Positions 25,459-33,307 of a stretch of 64,000 nt of DNA are shown here, piece after piece; within the stretch, counting starts at the first letter, position 1, and the number at the start of each line of letters is the position of its first letter. The notes beneath the pieces are model-generated. The model was not told the origin of the DNA, searched no databases, and saw only the letters and a list, made by a program, of their open reading frames with translations. The translations under genes were made by a program, and so were the position numbers. The stretch is from Azospirillaceae bacterium (GTDB lineage: Bacteria; Pseudomonadota; Alphaproteobacteria; Azospirillales; Azospirillaceae): positions 496,001 through 560,000 of the forward strand of contig JARLIO010000034.1 in the NCBI GenBank assembly GCA_031291675.1, in the 5' to 3' direction.

Positions 25459-27213
25459 TTACAGGGTCGCTTCGCGAACCCCTGGCGGCGTTGCCACGGC
25501 TTCGGTTCGCCCGCCGCGGCGGACCCGCCAGACCGTTGCCAGGAACGGCGTCGCCAGCGACAGGTTGAGCGACGCCCAGATCAAGGCCTCACGGTTGGCG
25601 ACACCTTCGCTGATCACGGTGCCGACCGTTGTAAACAGAAGGATCACCGTCAGCACCGCCTCGACCGGGACGCGGCACAGCGTGTGCCGCCAGCTCAGCG
25701 CCCCTCCGGAGACCGGGACCTGCCGGCCGTTCGACAACAGACGGTCGAAGGTCAAGCCACCCGTCCCGGTCAGGGCCCGGCACAGCCCGACCAGAAGAAC
25801 GCCACCCGCGGGGATCAGGTAATCGGGAACCGGGAAATCCTGATACCGCCCGCGCAGCACGATATGAACACCGGCAACGACGGCATACGCCACCAGGCCG
25901 ATCATCGCGCCCTCGCCCAGCGCGGTCACGGACAGGCGATCACGACGGCGCTTCAACCCGCTCAGGATCGTCACCAGCGTGCGCAGGCCCCCGGTCGCCG
26001 CGGCGACCGGGGGCCGTGACAGGATGATCGACAGTGTCCGCAGCACCGCGAGCCCGGTCAGCAGCTCCAGCCCCCACAGGATCGCCTGGCCGAACGCGGC
26101 GGCGCTGGTATAGGATTCCGCCCAACCGGAGAGCGCCGCGCCCACCAGGCATCCGGCGATCCCCTGGGCGGCGAAGGCCAGGGTCACGACGCCGGGGGCC
26201 GACAGCGGCGATGTCAGGGCAAAGCCGGCGAACAGCGCCAGGCCGATCAGGACCGAGATCCCGGCATGACGCTGCCACGCCGGATCTTCGACGATCGCCC
26301 CGCCCAGGGTCGATTTCGGCGTGCGATCCAGCGTATAAAGCCCCCAATTGGCGCCGACGGTTCCCTCAAGGGCATGTTTCCAGGGCTGGTCGAAGCTTTC
26401 GATGATGTTGTAATCGAAGCCCTGTTGCGCGGCCAGGGTGACGAAGCTGTTGATGAAGCGGGCCTTGTTGACCATGCCGGGCACGGCGGGACCGCGCGAG
26501 CGGCCGGCGGTGGGCCAGCCGGCTTCGCCGATCATGATCGGTTTGCCGGGGAAGGCCGTCTGAATCTGGTGATAAACCTGTAGAATGTGTGGACCGACAT
26601 CGGCGACGCCCGTCGGAATATCTTCCCAATAGGGCAGCATATGGATCGTGATGAAATCAACATCCTGCGCGATTTCGGGGTATTTCAGCCACCATTCCCA
26701 GACATCGGCATAGCTGACCGGCTGTTTCACCGCCGCTTTGACTTTTCGAATATAGGCGCGAAGCTGATCGACGCTCAGGTCACGGCGCAGCAGGACCTCA
26801 TTGCCAACGATGACCCGGGTGATCACGGTCGGGTAGCGGTTGGCCAGATCGATCAACGAGGCCACTTCCTGATCGTTGAGCGCGGTCTTGACGCCCAGCC
26901 AGGCCCCCATGGTGACCGTAAGACCATATTTGCCGGCGATCGCCGGAACCACCTCAAGCCCCTCGCGGCTGGTATAGGTCCGGATGCCGGCAACCTGGTT
27001 TGCCAGAACACGAATGTCCTCCTCGATCTGCGCGGCGCTGGGATAGACCCGCGTCAACGGGCTCTGCCCATCGCGGAACGGGGCAAAAGACACGCTTTGC
27101 AGCTTGCCACCCGGGGGTTCGGCAAGGATGTAAGGACGGTTCGGGAGGGCCCAAATCAGCCATTGAGCCAATCCGGCCACAAGCAGGGCAACGAGGAGTG
27201 TGACGGCGCGCAT
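25459..27213 (-). CDS. Membrane-anchored glycoside hydrolase family 17 protein (beta-1,3-glucan active)
   Basis: A 584-residue protein with one N-terminal membrane segment (about 4-24), a GH17 domain (about 35-315) and a C-terminal region of about eight hydrophobic segments. The two catalytic glutamates are visible: Glu139 in VIVGNEVLL (acid/base) and Glu230 in IMIGEAGWPT (nucleophile). Bacterial GH17 proteins with membrane tails are known to act as beta-glucan transglycosylases in cyclic or branched glucan synthesis. No GT2 beta-glucan synthase is adjacent here, so it may act on a glucan made elsewhere. Its 3' end is followed directly by a hairpin. Confidence 0.85.
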   Translation of the reverse strand: MRAVTLLVALLVAGLAQWLIWALPNRPYILAEPPGGKLQSVSFAPFRDGQSPLTRVYPSAAQIEEDIRVLANQVAGIRTYTSREGLEVVPAIAGKYGLTVTMGAWLGVKTALNDQEVASLIDLANRYPTVITRVIVGNEVLLRRDLSVDQLRAYIRKVKAAVKQPVSYADVWEWWLKYPEIAQDVDFITIHMLPYWEDIPTGVADVGPHILQVYHQIQTAFPGKPIMIGEAGWPTAGRSRGPAVPGMVNKARFINSFVTLAAQQGFDYNIIESFDQPWKHALEGTVGANWGLYTLDRTPKSTLGGAIVEDPAWQRHAGISVLIGLALFAGFALTSPLSAPGVVTLAFAAQGIAGCLVGAALSGWAESYTSAAAFGQAILWGLELLTGLAVLRTLSIILSRPPVAAATGGLRTLVTILSGLKRRRDRLSVTALGEGAMIGLVAYAVVAGVHIVLRGRYQDFPVPDYLIPAGGVLLVGLCRALTGTGGLTFDRLLSNGRQVPVSGGALSWRHTLCRVPVEAVLTVILLFTTVGTVISEGVANREALIWASLNLSLATPFLATVWRVRRGGRTEAVATPPGVREATL

Positions 27214-27519
27214 GGCGCCACGTCTACACGAAAATCGCGGCGGGCCCCAGACAAAAAACTGACGGAAATCGGTGGTTTAAGCCCGGCGCGGCGGCACGAA
27301 TGCCGGGCGTTCCGGGCAAAAAGCCGAGGGTGGCGCCCGGGGATACGGACATCCGCCCGCATATCGTGATTCCGCGATTAACGAAATGTTGCATTCGAGG
27401 GGCAGATTCGTGCGTTTCGTGCCCCTCGGACGCAGGATGGCGGTTTCACCCTCGACCGGACGGCGCTAAGCTTGCAGCATCAGCGGCTCGATACGTTGAA
27501 CAGTGGAGCGGAGGATAAG
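27214..27519. other. Divergent promoter region between GH17 and aminotransferase genes
   Basis: A 306-bp spacer with no supported gene. It contains an inverted repeat CGAGGGGCA (27396-27404) and TGCCCCTCG (27420-27428), with 15 bases between the arms, 91 bases before the aminotransferase start. This could be an operator or a leader stem. The aminotransferase ribosome-binding site GGAGCGGAGG is at the right edge. Confidence 0.5.
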
Positions 27520-28395
27520 ATGGCCATGCACGCGAATGACGCGCCTGGGGCCTGGAATTACATGGGGGGGCGGTGGCTGGCGGGAAATCCGCCGATACTC
27601 GGGCCTCTCAGTCATGCCATGTGGCTTTCCTCGGTGGTCTTCGATGGTGCCCGGGCGTTCGAAGGGGTCGCACCAGACCTTGAGCTGCATTGTGCCCGAT
27701 GCCTGCGTTCGGCGCGTGTTCTCGGCCTCGAACCGATGGTGTCCGCCGGCGAAATGGTCGAACTGGCCTGGGACGGCATCGCCCGTTTCCCCCGCGGTTC
27801 CGCGCTCTATATCCGACCGATGTTCTTTGCCGAGTCGGGTTGGGTGGAACCCGATCCGTCTTCGACCGCTTTCTGCCTGACCCTGACGCTGTCACCCTTG
27901 CCCGGGACCGAGGGTCTGAAAACCGGCCTGTCGACGCGGCGCCGGCCATTGCCCGACACGGCGCCGACCGACGCCAAGGCATCCTGCCTGTATCCCAATG
28001 TCGGTCTGGCCCTGCGCGAGGCCCGGCAACGCGGCTTCGACAGCGCGGTGATGCTGGATCCCCTGGGCGGCGTCGCCGAATTCGCGACCGCCAACCTGTT
28101 CCTGGTCAAGGACGGCGTCGTCCATACGCCGGTCTGCAATGGCACCTTCCTGAACGGGATCACCCGCCAGCGCATCATCCATCTGTTGCGCGGCGCCGGG
28201 CATGAGGTCCATGAACGGACCATCAGCCTGGCGGAGTTGCGCGAGGCGGACGAATTCTTCGCCACCGGCAATTATGGCAAGGTGCAACCGGTGATCCAGT
28301 TCGAGGATATCATCCGTGAGCCCGGCCCGGTCGCCGCCGCTGCCCGGGCGCTCTATTGGGAATTCGCCCACCGCAAACAGAGTTGGGCCGCCTGA
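27520..28395 (+). CDS. Branched-chain amino acid aminotransferase-like protein (class IV PLP)
   Basis: A 291-residue fold-type IV PLP enzyme. The cofactor lysine lies in TDAKASCLYPNVG near residue 153, and the class signature is EFATANLFLVKDG near 187 followed by LNGITRQRII. The start has a strong GGAGCGGAGG site. Family members transfer amino groups between branched-chain amino acids and 2-oxoglutarate (IlvE), or act on D-amino acids or aminodeoxychorismate; the RPMFFAESG segment and overall length fit the IlvE group found in alphaproteobacteria. A LivH-type permease gene follows after 22 bp, consistent with branched-chain amino acid use. Confidence 0.85.
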   Translation: MAMHANDAPGAWNYMGGRWLAGNPPILGPLSHAMWLSSVVFDGARAFEGVAPDLELHCARCLRSARVLGLEPMVSAGEMVELAWDGIARFPRGSALYIRPMFFAESGWVEPDPSSTAFCLTLTLSPLPGTEGLKTGLSTRRRPLPDTAPTDAKASCLYPNVGLALREARQRGFDSAVMLDPLGGVAEFATANLFLVKDGVVHTPVCNGTFLNGITRQRIIHLLRGAGHEVHERTISLAELREADEFFATGNYGKVQPVIQFEDIIREPGPVAAAARALYWEFAHRKQSWAA

Positions 28396-28417
28396 AGCGC
28401 GATTTGAATCCCCTGCC

Positions 28418-29734
28418 GTGACCGCTCTCGACGCCACCGCGACGCGCCGGCCCGGCCGTAGCCCTTACCGCCTGGTCGCGGCTCTCCTGCTGATCGTGAT
28501 CGCCGGGTGCGGCGGTGATCGCCGTCAGGTCGACATTTGTCGTCGGGCCCTGTCGGTGCTGGCCGAGGACAGCCAGAAAACCGATGTTACCGGGGCCGGC
28601 GGGTCGACGGTGGCGATCGGCTATCGCGACGCCACCATGACCGCCCACCGCCTGCAATGCCGGTTCGAGGACACCCCCAATCAGGACGGCATGCCCGCAC
28701 CGCGTGAATTTGCGATCGATGGCCGGCCCCTGACGCCGGTGCACTTTGCCCTGCTGGTGCGCTGGCTGGGTCTTGAGCTGCCGGAAAGTCTGCTGACCGC
28801 CGATCAGCCGGTCACGCGGGCCGGTTTTTCGGCGGCCTATCTGATGCAGGCGCTGCTGAACGGCCTGTGTGGCGGGGCGGTGCTGGCCTTGATCGCGGTC
28901 GGTTATTCCCTGGTCTATGCGGTCTCAAGGACGATCCAGTTCGCCTTCGGCGAAATCTTCATGACCGGCGCCTATCTCATGATCATCCTGACCGTCACCC
29001 TGACCGGGATCTCCGCGGCACTGGGCGGGGCGTCGGCCCTGACCCTGATTCCGATTCTGGCCGGGACGGTCGCGGTCGCCGCGGCGCTGGGTTGGACGAT
29101 GGAGCGCGTTGTCTATCGCCCGGTTCGCCGCACCGGCAGCCCGCTGTCGATGGTCGGGGCGATCGGTCTGTCGGTGTTCCTGCAGAATGCCGTGCAACTG
29201 GTTCAGGGCTCCGACAACAAATGGATCGGCCCGGTGACCGAGGGCGCGGTGGTGTTCTACCAGGGGGGTGACTTCACCGTGTCGCTGAGCCGGGCGCGGG
29301 TTCTGGCGCTGCTCTTTATTCTGGTCACGGTGCTGATCGCCCGGCGGATCGCACGCTCCCCCTTCGGGCGCAGTTGGCGGGCCTGTGCCGAGGACCAGCG
29401 AACCGCGGCGCTGCTGGGCGTTGATGTCGACCGGATCATCACGGTCAGCTTCGTGCTCGGTGCCATCCTGGCGGCGGTCGCCGGCCTGCTGACCGTGCTG
29501 CAGTTCGGCGAGGCCGACTTCACCATGGGCTTGCTGATCGGGTTCAAGGCCCTGACCGCCGCGGTGATCGGCGGCATCGGCTCGCTGCCCGGCGCGGTCG
29601 CCGGCGGGGTGCTGGTCGGCCTGACCCAGGCCCTGTGGGCCGCATATTTTGATCACGCCTACCAGGATGTCGCCGTGTTCGTGCTGCTCTGCGCCGTCGC
29701 CCTGGGCCGCCGCAGCCAAACACAGCCGCCATGA
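28418..29734 (+). CDS. Branched-chain amino acid ABC permease LivH with lipoprotein-like N-terminal extension
   Basis: A 438-residue inner-membrane permease. Residues from about 145 on form a standard LivH domain with hydrophobic helices, GYSLVYAVSRTIQFAFGE near the start and the GGIGSLPGAVAGG loop near the end. Ahead of this sits an extension of about 140 residues. It opens with a hydrophobic stretch and lipobox-like VIAGC, then a polar, Cys-containing region. The start is taken at GTG 28418 because the upstream in-frame ATG at 28316 lies inside the aminotransferase gene; no clear ribosome-binding site is visible. LivM, LivG, LivF and the binding protein are absent here, so this permease is an orphan or partners with genes elsewhere. 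Confidence 0.82.
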   Translation: MTALDATATRRPGRSPYRLVAALLLIVIAGCGGDRRQVDICRRALSVLAEDSQKTDVTGAGGSTVAIGYRDATMTAHRLQCRFEDTPNQDGMPAPREFAIDGRPLTPVHFALLVRWLGLELPESLLTADQPVTRAGFSAAYLMQALLNGLCGGAVLALIAVGYSLVYAVSRTIQFAFGEIFMTGAYLMIILTVTLTGISAALGGASALTLIPILAGTVAVAAALGWTMERVVYRPVRRTGSPLSMVGAIGLSVFLQNAVQLVQGSDNKWIGPVTEGAVVFYQGGDFTVSLSRARVLALLFILVTVLIARRIARSPFGRSWRACAEDQRTAALLGVDVDRIITVSFVLGAILAAVAGLLTVLQFGEADFTMGLLIGFKALTAAVIGGIGSLPGAVAGGVLVGLTQALWAAYFDHAYQDVAVFVLLCAVALGRRSQTQPP

Positions 29735-29847
29735 ACGGACAGCAACAGACAGCGCGCGGAAATTCATTTATTGAGGGTCGCGATCGCGATTGAGGCTGCC
29801 GGCCGGCGGTGCCGCCGCCCCGGGCGCCAACAACCAGAGAGTGACTG

Positions 29848-30540
29848 ATGAAACGATCACTGCCGGTGCTTCTGAGCTTCAACGGCGGTTACGTCGACAC
29901 GGCCGGTTTTCTGTCCCTGCACGGCCTGTTTGCCGCCCATGTCACCGGCAACTTCGTGACCCTGGGCGCGGCACTGGCGCTGGGGACTTCCGGAATTCTG
30001 GCCAAGCTGCTGGCGTTGCCGCTGTTCTGCGCCGTCGTGATCCTGGCGCGGCTCTATCGTTACGCGCTGCTGCGGCTGAACCTGCCGGTGCTGCGCATGA
30101 TGCTGGGGCTCAAACTGCTGATCCTGATCGCTGCGGCCGTGATGGCGATCCGGCTCGGGCCGTTCGCGACCGGCGATGGCTGGCCGGCGCTGCTGACCGG
30201 CATGACCCTGGTCACCGCGATGGCGATCCAGAATGCGGCGCACCGGGTTCATCTCGGCGATTCCCCGCCGACGACGATGGTGACCGGCACCACGACCCAG
30301 GTGATGATCGACCTTGCCGACCTGCTGCACGGCCTGCCCGCCGAAAGCGCGACGGCGATGCGGGCGCGGGTGCTGCGGATGTCGGCGAGCGTCGTCAGTT
30401 TCGCACTGGGCTGCGCCGCCGCGGCCTTGTTGTACAGTGCTGTCGATGTCTGGTGTTTCGCGGTACCGCCGCTCGTCGCCGTGGTGGCCCTGGTGATAAC
30501 GGAAGCCAATCCGGCGCCCGTGGCACCGCACCGGGCCTGA
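29848..30540 (+). CDS. DUF1275 (YoaK-like) membrane protein
   Basis: A 230-residue inner-membrane protein with about six hydrophobic segments. The family marks are FNGGYVDTAGFLSLHGLFAAHVTGN-type sequence in residues 10-34 and GMTLVTAMAIQNA plus TMVTGTTTQVM in the middle. DUF1275 proteins are common in bacteria but have no established transport substrate. It stands between the LivH gene and a quinone oxidoreductase on the same strand, with 50- to 115-bp spacers. Confidence 0.88.
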   Translation: MKRSLPVLLSFNGGYVDTAGFLSLHGLFAAHVTGNFVTLGAALALGTSGILAKLLALPLFCAVVILARLYRYALLRLNLPVLRMMLGLKLLILIAAAVMAIRLGPFATGDGWPALLTGMTLVTAMAIQNAAHRVHLGDSPPTTMVTGTTTQVMIDLADLLHGLPAESATAMRARVLRMSASVVSFALGCAAAALLYSAVDVWCFAVPPLVAVVALVITEANPAPVAPHRA

Positions 30541-30592
30541 CCGGCTCCCTGCGGTGCATTGTTTTGGTCGTGGCGATGCAGGAGTGTTCCCG

Positions 30593-31567
30593 ATGAAGGC
30601 CTTGCGATTCGAGCGTTTCGGCGATCCCGACGTCCTGCGACAGGTCACCGTGGCGACGCCCCGGGCCGATGGCGACACCGCGATCGTTGCGGTCCGCGCC
30701 GCGTCGATCAATCCTTCCGACCTCGGCAATGTCGCCGGCCGGTTTCCCCAAACCACGCTGCCCCGGATCCCGGGCCGGGATTATTCCGGCGTCGTCGTCG
30801 ACGGGCCGGCGGCCTGGATCGGTGTCGAGGTCTGGGGCACCGGCAATGCCGGCTTCGCGCGCGACGGCAGCCACGCCGAGGCGATCGCGGTGCCGGTCGC
30901 CAGCCTGCGCCGCAAGCCTGCGACGCTGAGCCATGCCGAGGCGGCGTCAATCGGCGTCAATTTCGCCGCGGCGTGGCTGGGCGTGGTCGACTATGCCCGG
31001 CTGGCCGCGGGCGAGACGCTGGTCGTGATCGGCGCCGCGGGTGGCGTTGGCGGTGCCGCCGTCCAGATCGGCCACCGGATCGGGGCGCGGGTGATCGGCA
31101 TCGACCGGGCGGCGCCGCATCCGGAGTCGCCCGCGGCCCGTCTGGCCGACCGGATCGTGACCCCGGAGCCGGCGGAGTCCGCTGCGATGATCCGGGAGCT
31201 GACCGGGGGACGCGGCGCCGCGGTCGTGCTCAATGCGGTGGGCGGGGCGACCTTCGAGCCCTCGCTGGCGATGCTGGCGCCGCGCGGCCGGCTCGCGGTC
31301 CTGGCCTCGCCCGGACAGCGGCGGGCCAGCTTCGACCTGCTCGATTTCTATCACAATGAGAGCCAGCTGTTCGGCGTCGATACGCTGAAGCGCGACATGG
31401 TCGAGTCCGCGGCGCTGCTTGAGGCGCTGACCCCGGGGTTCGAGGCCGGCGGGTTTCAGCCGCCGGTGATCGAACGCGCGGTCGGCCTGGACCAGGCGGT
31501 CGAGGCCTATCGCGCCGTCGCGGCGGGAACCCGCGGCCGGGTGGTTCTGCTGCCTGACGCGGGGTGA
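30593..31567 (+). CDS. Quinone oxidoreductase-like zinc-independent MDR dehydrogenase
   Basis: A 324-residue medium-chain dehydrogenase/reductase. The N-terminal GroES-like fold contains SINPSDLGNVAGRFP and GRDYSGVV; the NADPH-binding Rossmann motif is VIGAAGGVGGAAVQ near residues 144-157. The Cys and His zinc ligands of alcohol dehydrogenases are missing, so it belongs to the quinone oxidoreductase (Qor) group. Substrate unknown. The ATG at 30593 follows GGAGTG. It is the last gene before a patch of duplicated and broken sequence. Confidence 0.87.
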   Translation: MKALRFERFGDPDVLRQVTVATPRADGDTAIVAVRAASINPSDLGNVAGRFPQTTLPRIPGRDYSGVVVDGPAAWIGVEVWGTGNAGFARDGSHAEAIAVPVASLRRKPATLSHAEAASIGVNFAAAWLGVVDYARLAAGETLVVIGAAGGVGGAAVQIGHRIGARVIGIDRAAPHPESPAARLADRIVTPEPAESAAMIRELTGGRGAAVVLNAVGGATFEPSLAMLAPRGRLAVLASPGQRRASFDLLDFYHNESQLFGVDTLKRDMVESAALLEALTPGFEAGGFQPPVIERAVGLDQAVEAYRAVAAGTRGRVVLLPDAG

Positions 31568-31636
31568 TGGTGCGAAGGCCCGCCCCGCCCGAAATTTCCG
31601 AGGATCCCTGAGACCACGGCCTTGTTGCAGCCGGCT

Positions 31637-31805
31637 GATGCCGCTGGTGACACGCGGAGGGGAACGCCATGAACGATCTGAAGCGTTCGCGCCTGATCGA
31701 TCGGCTGGGACGCCCGGGGGACCAGCGAGTGCGACTGTTCTCCGCGGTTGATTGTGAGCGATTTTTCGACGGCTGGCGGGTTCACAAAGCGATCGAGGGA
31801 TGGCT
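31637..31805 (+). repeat. 169-bp direct repeat, copy 1
   Basis: This segment and 32866-33034 align over 169 bp without gaps and with about 14 mismatches by my count. Each copy holds the ribosome-binding region and the start of the same tiny gene. Copy 1 ends at GGATGGCT, after which the two sequences are unrelated. Confidence 0.88.
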
Positions 31806-31809
31806 CTAA
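31669..31809 (+). CDS. Tiny protein, truncated paralogue (copy 1)
   Basis: A 46-residue product, MNDLKRSRLIDRLG at the start and KAIEGWL at the end. It matches the first 46 residues of the 67-residue protein at 32898-33101, apart from scattered substitutions, then stops where the duplication ends. The upstream region is duplicated too, with GGAGGGGAA as ribosome-binding site. Substitutions fall largely at third positions or keep charge, suggesting past selection for the protein. It is unclear whether this shorter copy works. Its TAA overlaps the stop of the DUF2019 gene on the opposite strand. Confidence 0.55.
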   Translation: MNDLKRSRLIDRLGRPGDQRVRLFSAVDCERFFDGWRVHKAIEGWL

Positions 31810-32183
31810 GTCAAGAGGCTGGTTCCCTCATCAAGGTTCCCGATCGATAGCCGCGCATCGGCCGCCTGAGGGTACATCTCGGTTTCGGCGATACCCTCAA
31901 GGCAGTCTCGGGCCTCGACGGGGGCAGCGCCATAGCTGCGTTGAGCCGCCTTCAGGCGAACCTGGACATTGGGGTGGTCGTACAGGCGCATCAGCGCCCG
32001 CCGTGCTTCGAGGCCGCGTCTGCGCAGCTCCTGGGCGATCGCGTCCATCCTGGCATAGAGCCAGTTGAATTTTGTCGTGTTATAGTCCCAAAGAGCCTCG
32101 TATTGGGCAATGCCGATTTCCTCGAACATTTCGACCAGGCGGTCCATTGTTACATTCTTCAAGTCTTTTTTCTTCATGACCAT
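31806..32183 (-). CDS. DUF2019 domain-containing protein
   Basis: A 125-residue, probably all-helical cytosolic protein. The start region VTMDRLVEMFEEIGIAQ and the later VRLKAAQRSYGAAPVEARDCL fit DUF2019, a small HEAT-like domain of unknown role. The start is uncertain between the ATG at 32183 and the one two codons later. It lies downstream of the broken gene at 32231-32773 on the same strand and inside the interval between the two 169-bp direct repeats. Local base composition is less GC-rich than the backbone, which suggests acquisition. Confidence 0.72.
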   Translation of the reverse strand: MVMKKKDLKNVTMDRLVEMFEEIGIAQYEALWDYNTTKFNWLYARMDAIAQELRRRGLEARRALMRLYDHPNVQVRLKAAQRSYGAAPVEARDCLEGIAETEMYPQAADARLSIGNLDEGTSLLT

Positions 32184-32230
32184 TGTCCGCCATCCCGTAT
32201 CAGAAAAACTGTTGGATGTCGGAACTTGCG

Positions 32231-32773
32231 CTACAGTCCACAATATCGCCCCGAAAGCGGTGGGTTCCGATCGCTTGGCCCTGGTTCCGGCCCGTCGATC
32301 GCCGGATCCGGCTTCAGGGTCTCAAACTCGATGAGGGCCTTGCGCCCGACCTTCACCCGCTCGTCCCAACTCTTGCCGCGCAGATATTGCCGGGGCGTCA
32401 ATCCACCGTAAGCATCGTTTCGCGTATTGTACCATGCATTGATCTCCCAATGCTTCAATCGGGATATTCGCACCGGGTTTTCCGGAGCATCAATCAGAGC
32501 GCGCGGAAAGCCATCCTGCTCCGCCGGGGTCTGTTCAACGAGATGATGGATATCGGTGCCTTCCCGCGGAATCTAAACATCCTTGCGGAGCTCTTCGAGT
32601 GACTTTGGTTCGGCAAAGTAGGCCGTGACCCACGCTTTGGCCCATGACGCCACTTCCAGAGCTGCGAGGAGGGCAAAGACCCCCGGATGCAGGCCGGGGA
32701 TATAGCGCAGCCCGACCTTGATCTCATTGCGGACAAGGCATCCGTTCCCGTTGCGGCCGCTACGGCTTTTCCG
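32231..32773 (-). pseudogene. Broken gene with in-frame TAG; C-terminal part antitoxin-like
   Basis: Leftward, one reading frame is open from 32773 to 32231 except for a TAG at 32573-32575. The 66-codon upstream part (GLRYIPGLHPGVFALLAALE, ending LRKDV) has no ATG start. The 113-codon downstream part includes AWYNTRNDAYGGLTPRQYL and GKSWDERVKVGRKALIEF, which remind me of the C-terminal toxin-binding region of Xre/MbcA/ParS-type antitoxins; this is recognition by eye and weak. It could be one gene with a nonsense mutation or two remnants. It is most likely non-functional. Confidence 0.5.
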
Positions 32774-32865
32774 TTATGCTTTCCCGCGTTATCAAGGTTA
32801 TTGCCGACAATGACGTCTTGACGGTGTTTCCGGGTGACGCGAGACTCTGTTACGACGAACGCGCC

Positions 32866-33034
32866 GATGCCGCTGGTGACACGCAGAGGGGGACGCCATG
32901 AACGATCTGGAGCGTTCGCGCCTGATCGATCGGCTGGAACGCCTGGGGGAGCAGCGGGTGCGACTGTTCTCCGCCGTCGATTGCGAGCGATTTTTCGGCG
33001 GCTGGCAGGTTCGCGAAGCGATCGAGGGATGGCT
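32866..33034 (+). repeat. 169-bp direct repeat, copy 2
   Basis: Second copy of the segment at 31637-31805, same orientation, offset exactly 1229 bp. It covers the upstream region and first 45 codons of the longer tiny gene. The 1,060 bp between the copies hold the DUF2019 gene and the broken gene. Confidence 0.88.
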
Positions 33035-33101
33035 TGATGGCAAGGAGGCGGCCCGCCGCGGTCCGGTCCGTCGCAGCTTTCGCCTGCTTTCGCTGTTTTG
33101 A
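32898..33101 (+). CDS. Tiny protein of unknown function (copy 2, longer)
   Basis: A 67-residue basic protein, start MNDLERSRLIDRLERLGEQ, middle RLFSAVDCERFFGGWQV, end RRSFRLLSLF. The ATG is preceded by AGAGGGGGA. I do not recognise a family. It is the intact-looking partner of the truncated paralogue at 31669. No transposase lies nearby to explain the duplication. The next gene, an M23 peptidase, starts 206 bp downstream. Confidence 0.6.
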   Translation: MNDLERSRLIDRLERLGEQRVRLFSAVDCERFFGGWQVREAIEGWLDGKEAARRGPVRRSFRLLSLF

Positions 33102-33307
33102 CGGTGGTTGTTCGACAGCCGGCCGGGCGCTCGCCGCGATGCGGCGCGTGGGCTTCAATGCGACAAATTGCTACGGCAGTGACAAAAATTTGCGCGAGTG
33201 TGGCTGATTCGTAACCTTGCACTTGCCTGCCCCCCGCTCCTCCGCCTAAAACGGTTGCGGGGCTGCCATCTGGATCGGGCAGCGCGGACAAGAGATGATG
33301 CGGGGCC

